Shown here: one piece after another, positions 18,101-25,541 of the stretch
Position numbering within the stretch: position 1 is the stretch's first letter
How the letters are laid out: each line of letters begins with the position of its first letter
Made by a program: the position numbers and the translations under genes
NCBI RefSeq assembly: GCF_033406955.1
Contig: NZ_CP137734.1
Span: 8,246,001 to 8,310,000 of the forward strand
Origin: Streptomyces violaceoruber
Lineage (GTDB): Bacteria > Actinomycetota > Actinomycetes > Streptomycetales > Streptomycetaceae
DNA: 64,000 nucleotides
Reading direction: 5' to 3'
The notes under the pieces: model-generated
What the model was told of the DNA's origin: nothing
Seen by the model: the letters and a program-made list of their open reading frames with translations, nothing else
Database searches by the model: none

Positions 18101-18570
18101 CCGACGGCGGCCACCGCTACCACGGCACCGTGCGCATCGACGACACGCTCACCCCGGTCCCGGTGGACGGCGACTGGACCCTCACCTTCGAACGCGAGGG
18201 CGCGGAGCCCGTCACCGCGCCCCTGGGCAGCTGGACGGAGCACGACGCGCTGTTCTCGGGCAGCGGCACGTACACCACCGACATCGATGTCGACGCCGAC
18301 CGGCTGCGCGGCCGCCGCGTCGTGCTGGACCTCGGGGACGTCCGCGACGTCGCGGAGGTGTCCGTCAACGGCACCGCGCTGCCGCCGCTGCTGTGGGCCC
18401 CGTTCGCGGCCGACGTCACGGGGCACGTCAGGGCCGGGCGCAACACGCTGCGGGTCCGGGTCGCCAACACGCTGTCCAACGAGCGCAAGAAGCCACTGCC
18501 GTCCGGCCTGCTCGGCCCCGTGACCCTGCGCTTCCGGAGCCGGACCACCGTCGAACTGCGCCGCAGCTGA
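15175..18570 (+). CDS. Exported GH106-like glycosidase
   Basis: A 1131-residue Tat-exported protein (SRRRFVAAAG at residues 7-16) whose catalytic region starts RPTVYWYWNGPVTPELVDRQ near residue 58 and continues MYEVILFSFDNAEM. This is the GH106-like layout but clearly diverged from the GH106 paralogue at 9273. An inserted beta-sandwich at about 200-340 and a C-terminal galactose-binding-like region (SGTYTTDIDVDADRL near 1030, VSVNGTALPPLLWAPF) follow. It begins 60 bp after the GH127 gene with GGGAG upstream of ATG 15175, and the GH78 gene follows 31 bp later, so the three form one transcription unit. Rhamnosidase activity is inferred from family and context. Confidence 0.78.
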   Translation: MPEHPLSRRRFVAAAGATGALVAVGLPDAAHASGRPAGPAGQERHAWSARHFADPRHDSRPTVYWYWNGPVTPELVDRQLADLRSKGMYEVILFSFDNAEMTPVFFTEEWFDIVGHVLRTAERTGMRVWLFNDDHFPSGRAGEFIVKGGQVGTRTYAPRPDLRLKALARSTTVVRGPASIDLRRSTGVGVDAGRLVADAAVLDGAAVLRDSAEWGDCTVTGSAKAEHGAAGLLVRGSADGRTGYAVSFDQTGVVTVERLTDGAEPAELLRSPRTDGFNKTKFHTLRITLGDGGLSVTLDGRDKGTVADLAEEAGGVGVRAVGDQRAVWESLTVEAADGTTLYTGAFDRSAAAGDFPERALSTAGFTLAAAAARPTAATAATDVVDLTDRLTGGHTWQVPAGEWQVDLFGGVLLADDSQGYSRSYVDLLDDEPVELFLDIVPGEYHRRFGHYFGTVVPGFWDDEPFFASAEAHFKRLPWSPALDGALRTVGATPGTAYAAAFDDLGRSGRIARGNYWRAVSDRFATAFRKQAQWYEKRGVALITNPLYDETAPAKRIPSTGDLHKVNQWAQVPGGDIITAEYVAGEPTMIPRNPVSVAHQMGRERALLEMFGNMGWQVTPGFVHATVGAQAARGVNLTVLHALWTDESRVYFPPPFGPRAPWWWAMRPLAEWIGRVMEAGRGTSAARTALLQPQRAAEQWTGTDRQQDVDGPLSEAAYALERAQVDFDLLHEGALTRDPALLAHAEVRKGRLVVGAAAYDLVVIPRTPVLDADGVRVLREFVRTGGTVIAVGALDTEEADGGDRTLAHGLADLFGSRTPARRPLGRGHAVRVADTGALGAVAVEAGTAAAVLEPPQDAVRVLRVRRGPDTVFLINNESGARVRTVAALPATGVPEIWDPATGTGGTAPVYRATKNGVRVPLDLEPFRTAVVVVRGGHRDRPHLTEATLPVLSVTRHGNALRATVEATAAGTHRLVGADGGHRYHGTVRIDDTLTPVPVDGDWTLTFEREGAEPVTAPLGSWTEHDALFSGSGTYTTDIDVDADRLRGRRVVLDLGDVRDVAEVSVNGTALPPLLWAPFAADVTGHVRAGRNTLRVRVANTLSNERKKPLPSGLLGPVTLRFRSRTTVELRRS

Positions 18571-18601
18571 CCTCACGACCACCCCGCCCCAAGGAGCCGC
18601 C

Positions 18602-21600
18602 ATGCCCAGAACGAACCCACCCGTCAGACACCGGACCGCCGCCGCCCTCGCCGGTGTCACCGCCTTCGTCACCCTGCTGGCCGGCGCGGTCACCGCCGAC
18701 GCCGCGACCACCGGCACCATCACCCCGACGGCGTTGCGCACCCAGCACCTGACCGAGGCCCTCGGCATCGACGACACCACCCCCGACCTCAGCTGGCAGA
18801 CCACCGCCGGCGCCCCGAACACGCGCCAGGCCGCCTACCGCGTCCAGGCCGCCACCTCCCTCCAGCGGCTGCGCGCCTCCCGCCCCGACCTCTGGGACTC
18901 CGGGAAGGTGGAGTCGTCCGTGCCCGGGACGACCTACGCGGGCAAGGACCCGGGCTCCCGGGCGAAGGTCTACTGGCGCGTCATGCTCTGGTCCGGCAAG
19001 GGAAAGCGGCACAGCGGCTGGAGCACCACCGCCGTGTTCGAGACCGGTCTGACCCGGCAGTCGGACTGGGACGCTCAGTGGATCACCCACCCCGACTGGC
19101 GCTTGAGCGACCGGACGGTCGAACCGGTCGTCGTCCACCTGCCCCGCACCACCGCCCGCTACGTACGACTCGACGTCACCCGGCTCGGCCTGCCGCTCGC
19201 CGAGTCCTTCCCCGACCGCACCTGGCGCCTCCAGCTCGGCGAGATCGACGTCCGCGACTCCACGACCGCCACCACCGGGCTGGCCCGCGGCGCCGCCGTC
19301 ACGGCGTCCGAGAGCAACACCGTACGCAAGAGCTGGGAACCCGCCCTCGCCGTCGACGGCCTGCCCAACAGCGCCCTGCAGACCGCGGCGGGCTACGCGA
19401 GCGCCGCGCACACCGGACCGGACGTCTCCGGCGCGCCGATCACCCTCACCCTCGACCTGAAGAGCGTGAAGACCTTCGACGAGGTGGCGCTCTACCCCCG
19501 CGCCGACGTCCTCACCGACGACGGCCGGATCCCCGGCCTGCCTGTCGACTACACCGTCTCCGCCGCCGACAGCGCCGACGGACCCGCCACACGGCTCGCC
19601 GCAGTCACCGGCCAACGGCAGCCCACCCCCTATCTGCCCGCCGGGCTGCCCCTGCTCACCGACGACTTCACCCTGCCCAAGCGGGTCCGCAGCGCCCGCC
19701 TCTACATCGCCGGGCTGGGCGTGTACGACGCGACCGTGAACGGCGAACCGGTGGGCGACGCGGTCCTCGAACCGGCCAACACGGACTTCGCCGAACGCGT
19801 CCAGTACGCCACCTACGACGTCACCGACCGGCTGCGCACCGGCGCCAACACCCTCGGTGTCGCCCTCGGCAACGGCATGTCCAACGTCGTCAGCACCGCC
19901 GACCGCTACCGCAAGCTCTACGGCAACCTCAGCGACCCCAAACTGATCGCCCGGCTGGAAGTGACCCTGGCCGACGGCCGGGTGCGCACGATCACCAGCG
20001 GCGACGACTGGCGCACCACGCTGGGCCCGACCACCGCGTCGAACTGGTACGGCGGCGAGGACTACGACGCCCGCCGCGAGATCCCCCGGTGGGACGAACC
20101 CGCCGGCGACCGGCGCGGCTGGCGGCACGCGGTCGCGGTGGCGGGCCCCGGCACCGCCGACCGGCCCGCCCTGCTCAGCGCCCGGGAGACCGAGCCGATC
20201 CGCGTCGTGGAGACCCTGAAGGGCAAGGAGGTCGACGGCGCCGAGGGCAGCCGCGTCTTCGACCTGGGCCGCAACATCGCGGGCTGGCCCGAGATCACCG
20301 TCCGCGCGCCCGAGGGCACCGCGATCCGCGTGTACCCGGCGGAGAGCCTGAAGGACGGCCACGCCTTCCAGTCCATCAGCAACGTCGGCGCCCCCCTGTG
20401 GGACAGCTACACCACCGCGGGCGGGCGGCACGCCGAGAGCTGGCACCCCCGGTTCAGCTACCACGGCTTCCGCTACCTGGAGCTGCGCGGGGTGCCCGAG
20501 AACGCGACGGTGAGCGTCCGCGGACACGTCCTGCGCACCGACAACGCCTCGGCCGGCGACTTCACCAGCTCCGACCCGCTGATCAACGGCATCCACTCGC
20601 TGATCCGCCGCTCGATCGAGGGCAACATGATGAGCGTGCTCACCGACTGCCCGAGCCGCGAGAAGCTCGGCTGGCTCGAACAGAACCAGCTCGTCTTCCC
20701 CGCCCTCGCCGGCAACTACGACATGCGGGCCTACCTCCGCAAGATCGTCCGGGACATGGCCGACGCGCAGACGCCGGACGGGCTGGTCCCGAGCACCGTC
20801 CCGGAGTACACCAGCCTCCCGGGCGCCTACCGCAACGACTCCAACTGGGGCGGCGCCTTCGTCCTCGTCCCCTGGCAGCTCTACCTCACCTACGGAGACC
20901 GCCAGACCCTGGAGACCTACTACCCGGACATGCGGCGCTACGCCGCCTTCCTGGAGGCCCAGGCAGCCGACGGCATCCTCGACTACGGCCTGGGCGACTG
21001 GTTCACCCCCGACCGGACCTTCCCGCGCGCCGTGGCGGGCACCTACGGGTACTGGCGGGTCGTCGACACCCTCGGCCGCATCGCCTCGCTCCTCGGCGAC
21101 ACCGCCGCGGCCGACGAGTACCGGCGCAAGGCCGCCGCGAGCGTCGAGGCACTGACGGCGAAGTACTACGACGCCACCACGGGCACCTTCGGCGGCGGCG
21201 GACACGGCGCCGAGGCACTCGCCCTCGACATGGGCGCCTACCCGCAGGGCGAGCGGGACCGACTGCTCTCCCACTTCACCGACGCGATCAAGGACGCCGG
21301 GAACCACCTGGTCCTGGGCGAGATCTCGCTGCCCGCCGCCTTCCGGGTGCTGAGCGCCGCGGACCGCGACGACGTGGTGCACGCCATCGCCACGCAGACG
21401 ACCAGCCCCAGCTACGGCTACCAGGTACTCGCGGGCAACACCACCCTGGGCGAGTCCTGGGACGGCGGACCGGGCCAGTCCCAGAACCACTTCATGCTCG
21501 GCGCCATCGACTCCTGGTTCACCACCCGCGTCGCCGGCATCTCCCAGACCGAGGACTCCGTCGGCTACGCCAAGCTCCTCGTCGACCCGGCGGTGGAGGG

Positions 21601-21859
21601 CGACATGACCTCCGCAGCGGGCTCCTACCGCACCCCCTACGGCGTCGCACGCACCGACTGGGAACGCTCGGACGACCGCTTCCGGCTCACCGTGGACGTC
21701 CCCGCGGGCAGCACCGCCGAGGTGCACGTGCCGGTCGCCGGAGAGCACGCCGAGGCGCCCGGATCGGCACGACTGCTGCGCCTGACCGGAGGGGAGGCCG
21801 TGTACGAGGTCGGATCGGGCCACTGGACCTTCCGGTCGACCATGGAACGCGGCCGCTAG
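18602..21859 (+). CDS. Exported GH78 alpha-L-rhamnosidase
   Basis: A 1085-residue exported enzyme hydrolysing terminal alpha-L-rhamnose. A Sec-type signal ends near AVTADAA (about residue 38). Residues 40-160 form the fibronectin-like N-terminal domain, with an inserted F5/8-type galactose-binding module (about 180-340) that is uncommon in the family. The Bac_rhamnosid jelly roll follows and then the (alpha/alpha)6 catalytic domain with TDCPSREKLGWLEQNQL near residue 680, which holds the conserved general-acid region. A C-terminal beta domain closes the protein. AAGGAG precedes ATG 18602. The TAG stop is completed by the first bases of the MITE at 21858, so the original C terminus may have been slightly different. 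Confidence 0.93.
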   Translation: MPRTNPPVRHRTAAALAGVTAFVTLLAGAVTADAATTGTITPTALRTQHLTEALGIDDTTPDLSWQTTAGAPNTRQAAYRVQAATSLQRLRASRPDLWDSGKVESSVPGTTYAGKDPGSRAKVYWRVMLWSGKGKRHSGWSTTAVFETGLTRQSDWDAQWITHPDWRLSDRTVEPVVVHLPRTTARYVRLDVTRLGLPLAESFPDRTWRLQLGEIDVRDSTTATTGLARGAAVTASESNTVRKSWEPALAVDGLPNSALQTAAGYASAAHTGPDVSGAPITLTLDLKSVKTFDEVALYPRADVLTDDGRIPGLPVDYTVSAADSADGPATRLAAVTGQRQPTPYLPAGLPLLTDDFTLPKRVRSARLYIAGLGVYDATVNGEPVGDAVLEPANTDFAERVQYATYDVTDRLRTGANTLGVALGNGMSNVVSTADRYRKLYGNLSDPKLIARLEVTLADGRVRTITSGDDWRTTLGPTTASNWYGGEDYDARREIPRWDEPAGDRRGWRHAVAVAGPGTADRPALLSARETEPIRVVETLKGKEVDGAEGSRVFDLGRNIAGWPEITVRAPEGTAIRVYPAESLKDGHAFQSISNVGAPLWDSYTTAGGRHAESWHPRFSYHGFRYLELRGVPENATVSVRGHVLRTDNASAGDFTSSDPLINGIHSLIRRSIEGNMMSVLTDCPSREKLGWLEQNQLVFPALAGNYDMRAYLRKIVRDMADAQTPDGLVPSTVPEYTSLPGAYRNDSNWGGAFVLVPWQLYLTYGDRQTLETYYPDMRRYAAFLEAQAADGILDYGLGDWFTPDRTFPRAVAGTYGYWRVVDTLGRIASLLGDTAAADEYRRKAAASVEALTAKYYDATTGTFGGGGHGAEALALDMGAYPQGERDRLLSHFTDAIKDAGNHLVLGEISLPAAFRVLSAADRDDVVHAIATQTTSPSYGYQVLAGNTTLGESWDGGPGQSQNHFMLGAIDSWFTTRVAGISQTEDSVGYAKLLVDPAVEGDMTSAAGSYRTPYGVARTDWERSDDRFRLTVDVPAGSTAEVHVPVAGEHAEAPGSARLLRLTGGEAVYEVGSGHWTFRSTMERGR

Positions 21860-22043
21860 GGGGTGTCGTTCGGATCAGGGCGGCCGCGGCCGACGGTGCC
21901 TTGTGGCCGGCCCGAGCGGGGTCTGGTGTGTGCAGCTGCAAGGCGGAGGAGGGCGACAGGGCCAAGCCCTGGCAACCGACGACAACGCCGCAGATGTGCG
22001 TACCAGACCCCGCGACCCCGGCAAGATCCAAACGACACCCCCT
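21858..22043. mobile_element. 186-bp MITE-like element
   Basis: Nineteen-base terminal inverted repeats, AGGGGGTGTCGTTCGGATC (21858-21876) and GATCCAAACGACACCCCCT (22025-22043), match at 18 of 19 positions. Inside them a second perfect 12-bp repeat pairs GCGGGGTCTGGT (21916-21927) with ACCAGACCCCGC (22002-22013). There is no transposase, so it must be mobilised in trans. From memory such ends resemble those of IS5-type elements of Streptomyces. I see no clear target duplication. It overlaps the last two bases of the GH78 stop codon and lies immediately upstream of a DUF1275 gene. Confidence 0.8.
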
Positions 22044-22174
22044 GGGCCACCGGCCAGGCGGGGCGGCCGGCCCTACCCGGGCGGTCGCCCCGCCGCCCGG
22101 CATGTCGCGGCCCGTGCCGTCACGTCGGTCGGCGAGGATTCCGTCCGGGGCCCGGACGAGGCGAGGAGAGGACC

Positions 22175-22870
22175 ACGGAGGGCAATCGGCGTCGGGACCC
22201 GCCACCGGGGTCACGGCAGCGCGCGGACACGTGGGCCGCGCGGCTGCTGACCTTTTCCGCGGGCGCCGTCAACGCCTGGGGCTTCCTCGCCCTCGGCGGC
22301 GTCTTCACCAGCGTGGTCACCGCCAACTCGGCGTTGACCGGGGTCGGCCTGGGCGGCGCGGATCCGAGGCTTGGCGCGCTGGCCGCCGTCGCGGTGGTCT
22401 GCTACGTGCTCGGCGCGGCGGGAGCCGGCTGGGCGGCGGGACACGCGCAACGGGGCGGACGCCTGCGTCCCGCCGACTTCCTGCTGCTCGAACTCGTCCT
22501 GCTGTGGGCCGTCGTGGCGTGGTGGCTTGCCGCGGGCGGGGACCCGTCGGGCGGGGAGCGCACGGCGATGCTGGGAATTCTGGCGGCCGCGATGGGCTGC
22601 CAGAACGCCGGTGTCCGCGTCGCGATGGGCGCGCAGGTGCCGACCGCGTACCTGACGGGCCTGCTGACGGGGGCCGTCACCGACGCGGTGACGTCCGGGC
22701 GCGTCCAGTGGCCTGCCCTGGTCACGACGGCACTGCTGATCCTGGGCGCGGCCGCGGCCGCGCTGCTTGAGCGTCTGCTGCCCGGTGCCGCACCGCTGCT
22801 CCCCGCGCTGCTGGTGACGGCGGCGTGGCTGACGGGACGCGCGCGTACGGGGACCCGGCGCGCGTCCTGA
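22175..22870 (+). CDS. DUF1275 (YoaK-like) membrane protein, start codon unresolved
   Basis: The frame encodes a membrane protein of the DUF1275/YoaK family with about six helices, beginning WAARLLTFSAGAVNAWGFLA and continuing GGVFTSVVTANSALTGVGLG; the usual MTGN motif is altered to VTAN. The function of the family is unknown. There is no ATG, GTG or TTG in frame between the MITE end (22043) and the conserved body. I placed the start at ACG 22175 because GAGGAGAGG precedes it, which would fit an ATG-to-ACG change. GTG codons inside the MITE (21863 and about 21923) are the canonical alternatives. The gene may be poorly expressed or newly broken. Confidence 0.6.
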   Translation, partial: TEGNRRRDPPPGSRQRADTWAARLLTFSAGAVNAWGFLALGGVFTSVVTANSALTGVGLGGADPRLGALAAVAVVCYVLGAAGAGWAAGHAQRGGRLRPADFLLLELVLLWAVVAWWLAAGGDPSGGERTAMLGILAAAMGCQNAGVRVAMGAQVPTAYLTGLLTGAVTDAVTSGRVQWPALVTTALLILGAAAAALLERLLPGAAPLLPALLVTAAWLTGRARTGTRRAS

Positions 22871-22913
22871 CGCGCCGGGCCCCGTATCCGCGCGCGCACC
22901 GCGCTTCCGGTGG

Positions 22914-23981
22914 TCAGTCCAGGTGGCCCACCCGGAACGCGGTGGTGTACTCCCGCTCCTCACCGGGGGCCAGGAACGTCATGGACCCGTCCTCCCGGGC
23001 CGCGGCCTCGCCCTGCACATGGTGGGTGGACGGCTCGAAGCCGACCGCGTAGGCGCCCTCGCGCAGGTGCAGCCACTGGAAGAAGGACGGGAACCGGACC
23101 GTGTCGAACTCCAACTCGAAGTAGACACCCAGGCGTTCGTTGACCAGGCGGGGCCGGGCCAGGCCCGCCGCGTCCGGCTCCAGTTCGTGTTCGTAGACCT
23201 GCTCCACGAAGCCCGGCAGCGGGGCGGGCATCGCGGTGTGGGACACGCCCTGCTCGGCGACGCTGTCGCTGCGCCACAGGGTGCGGTGCGGCGGCAGCTC
23301 GTAGCGGGCGCCTTCGTCCAGGAACGGCCAGCCGACGTTGACGTGGTACAGGTACATGTGCGGCGTCGGGTCGAAACCGGCGTTGCGCACCCGGTCGGTC
23401 AGGCGGATCTCGCTGCCGCCGAGATCGGCCTCGATGCGGCGGGTGAGCCTCAGGTGCTCCCCGAAGATCGCGGCCTGGCGCACCTCGCCCTCCGCCCAGA
23501 GCACGCAGCGGCCGTCGTCCTGCCACCGCTCGCCGTACCCGGTCAGCCGGGCCGGCAGGTTGGCGACCCGCCCGTGGAGGGCGTGCACCGCCGTGCCCCG
23601 CGGCGGATAGCGGTACTGGGAGGCGTCCACCTCGGCGCCGAAGAGCGTGTGGTCCAGGCCCGCGGTGAGCAGCAGCCCCGAGAAGCTGCGCATCATGGAC
23701 AGGCCGTCGTCGTCGCGGTATTCGTGCAGTCCCGGGTGCCTGAAGCCCGTCGCCGAGCGCCAGCCGAAGCCCCGGCCCTCGAACTCGGCCCCGCCGAGGT
23801 CCATCGCCCGGTCCACCAGCACGTCGAACGACAGCCCGCCGCCGGTCCGGAACTCCAGCGTGCGGATGCCGCGTTCGGAGCCGTCGTCCAGGACGACGGA
23901 GCGCACCCCGCCCGCCGCGCTCAGGTCGCCCGCGTGCCGGGCGAGGGACTGCCGGTCGTGGGAGCGTCCGTACAGCTTCAC
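22914..23981 (-). CDS. DUF4432 aldose-epimerase-like protein
   Basis: A 355-residue cytoplasmic protein of the DUF4432 group, related to galactose mutarotase/aldose 1-epimerase. Characteristic stretches are GIRTLEFRTGGGLSFDVLVD, LHGRVANLPA near residue 145 and MYLYHVNVGWPFLDEG near 225, with histidines where the mutarotase fold places catalytic residues. It probably interconverts anomers or epimers of the sugar handled by the operon. The GTG start at 23981 overlaps the stop of the preceding SDR gene (GTGA), a sign of translational coupling. It is the last gene of the LacI-controlled unit. Confidence 0.82.
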   Translation of the reverse strand: MKLYGRSHDRQSLARHAGDLSAAGGVRSVVLDDGSERGIRTLEFRTGGGLSFDVLVDRAMDLGGAEFEGRGFGWRSATGFRHPGLHEYRDDDGLSMMRSFSGLLLTAGLDHTLFGAEVDASQYRYPPRGTAVHALHGRVANLPARLTGYGERWQDDGRCVLWAEGEVRQAAIFGEHLRLTRRIEADLGGSEIRLTDRVRNAGFDPTPHMYLYHVNVGWPFLDEGARYELPPHRTLWRSDSVAEQGVSHTAMPAPLPGFVEQVYEHELEPDAAGLARPRLVNERLGVYFELEFDTVRFPSFFQWLHLREGAYAVGFEPSTHHVQGEAAAREDGSMTFLAPGEEREYTTAFRVGHLD

Positions 23982-24724
23982 GCCATCACCCACCCTCCGT
24001 TGACCTCGACGCACTGGCCCGTGACGAACGAGGCGTCGGGGCCGGTGAGGAAGGACACCACCGAGGCCAGTTCCTCGGGCCGTCCGCGCCGCTTCAGGGC
24101 CTGGTGGTCGAGTACGTGCCGCCGATAGGCGTCGGGGTCCTCGTGGATCTCCTCCGCCGCGGTCGGAAGGGCCCCGGGGGAGACGCAGTTGACGCGGATC
24201 TCGACGGGACCCAGCTCCCTGGCGAGGGCGCGGGTCAGGGCGACGGCGGCGCCCTTGGTGGAGACGTAGGCGGCCAGCGAGTCCCAGCCGCCGTGGAGGG
24301 TGATCGACGCGACGTTGACGATCGCCCCGCCGCCCGTGCCCGTCATGTGCCGCGCGGCAGCCTGGGCGGCGACCCAGTAGGCACGCTGGTTGACCGCCAC
24401 CACCTCCTCGTACTCGGCGAGCGGTACGTCGAGGAAGGCCCGGCTCGGGTACACGGCCGCGTTGTTGACCAGCACCCGCAGCGGGCCCAGGTCGGTCACG
24501 GTCCGCTCGACGGCCGCCGCCACGGCCGGGGCGTCACGCAGGTCGGTGCCGAGGGCGAGCACGCGGGCGCCCGCCTTCTGGACCAGCGCGGCGGTGTGCT
24601 CCAGGGACTCGGCGTCGCGGTCGAGTACGGCGACGTCGTGGCCGTCGGCGGCCAGCCGGACGGCGGTGGCCCGGCCGAGGGCGCCTCCGGCACCGGTCAC
24701 GAGTGCGGCTCGGGGTTGCTTCAT
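23978..24724 (-). CDS. SDR-family oxidoreductase, sugar dehydrogenase-like
   Basis: A 248-residue classical SDR. The nucleotide-binding loop TGAGGALGRA is at 10-19, NNAAVY at about 87, the catalytic serine in NVASITLHGG, and YVSTKGA near residue 152. The ending VTGQCVEVNGGWVMA is typical. In this operon it most plausibly oxidises an aldose or a sugar-acid hydroxyl with NAD(P). The enoyl-CoA hydratase gene ends only 10 bp upstream and the DUF4432 gene overlaps its stop. Substrate unknown. Confidence 0.85.
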   Translation of the reverse strand: MKQPRAALVTGAGGALGRATAVRLAADGHDVAVLDRDAESLEHTAALVQKAGARVLALGTDLRDAPAVAAAVERTVTDLGPLRVLVNNAAVYPSRAFLDVPLAEYEEVVAVNQRAYWVAAQAAARHMTGTGGGAIVNVASITLHGGWDSLAAYVSTKGAAVALTRALARELGPVEIRVNCVSPGALPTAAEEIHEDPDAYRRHVLDHQALKRRGRPEELASVVSFLTGPDASFVTGQCVEVNGGWVMA

Positions 24725-24734
24725 GACGTTCCTC

Positions 24735-25541
24735 TCAGCGCTTGTGGAAGACGGGGGAGCGCTTCTCGGCGAACGCGCGCCTGCCCTCCGCCGCGTCCTC
24801 GGTGGCGAAGCAGATGGTCTGCAGGTCGCGCTCGTAGGCGAGCGCCTGGTCCTCGGGCAGGTTTCCGGCGGCCCGCAGGTTGATCTTCGCCGTCTCGGCC
24901 GCCACCGGGGCGCGGGAGGCGATCACGGCGGCGAGGGCGCGGGCCCGGTCGAGCAGACCGGCGCGGGGCACGACCTCGCTCACCAGATGCCAGGCCAACG
25001 CCCGTTCGGCGTCGATGCGTTCGCCGGTGAGCAGCATCAGTGCCGCGTTGCCCGGGCCGGCCGCGCGGCTGAGGAAGGCGGTCATGCCGCCGCCCCCGAT
25101 CCAGCCGAGCGTGATCTCCGGTGCGCCGAAGGACGCGGTGTCCGCCGCGAGCCGGATGTCGCAGGACAGGGCGGTCTCCAGCCCTCCGCCCAGGGCGTAT
25201 CCCCCGACCGCCGCGACGGTCGGGGTGCGGGCGGCGCGGATGGCGTCGCAGTAGTCGACGCGGTTGCGGAAGTCCCACGGGGTGGCGTACTGGTCGAGTG
25301 CGCCGATGTCCGAGCCGACGCTGAAGGAGCGTTCGCCCGCCCCGGTGACGACGAGTGCCCGGACCTCGTCGGTCGTGTCGCACCACTCGATGGCCCGCAC
25401 CAGGGCCCGGGACATGCCGGGGGTGACGGCGTTGAGCTTGGCGGGCCGGTTCAGGGTGAGGGTGGCGACCCGGTCGGTGACGTCCAGCAGGACGAGGTCG
25501 GTGCCGAGGTCGGGCGGCGGGAGGTGGCCGGTGTCGCTCAT
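24735..25541 (-). CDS. Enoyl-CoA hydratase/isomerase family protein
   Basis: A 268-residue crotonase-fold protein. The oxyanion-hole loops are SFSVGSDIGAL near residue 75 and YALGGGLETALSCDIRLAAD near 120. GAPEITLGWIGGGG follows, where the Glu in APEITLG corresponds to a usual hydratase catalytic position. It would hydrate, isomerise or cleave an acyl-CoA. Its presence between a CoA transferase and sugar-type enzymes is unusual and suggests that a sugar-derived acid is handled as a CoA ester. Its ATG overlaps the stop of the preceding gene (ATGA), so synthesis is coupled. Confidence 0.9.
   Translation of the reverse strand: MSDTGHLPPPDLGTDLVLLDVTDRVATLTLNRPAKLNAVTPGMSRALVRAIEWCDTTDEVRALVVTGAGERSFSVGSDIGALDQYATPWDFRNRVDYCDAIRAARTPTVAAVGGYALGGGLETALSCDIRLAADTASFGAPEITLGWIGGGGMTAFLSRAAGPGNAALMLLTGERIDAERALAWHLVSEVVPRAGLLDRARALAAVIASRAPVAAETAKINLRAAGNLPEDQALAYERDLQTICFATEDAAEGRRAFAEKRSPVFHKR

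Noticed and set aside
18428..21823. An 1131-codon open frame on the - strand opposite the GH78 gene
   Set aside because: The + strand encodes a full GH78 rhamnosidase with family motifs; the antisense translation has no recognisable domain and skewed composition.
21863..22174. DUF1275 protein starting at the GTG inside the MITE
   Set aside because: The first 60 or so codons are the inverted-repeat sequence of the element and unlike any DUF1275 N terminus; kept only as an alternative start.
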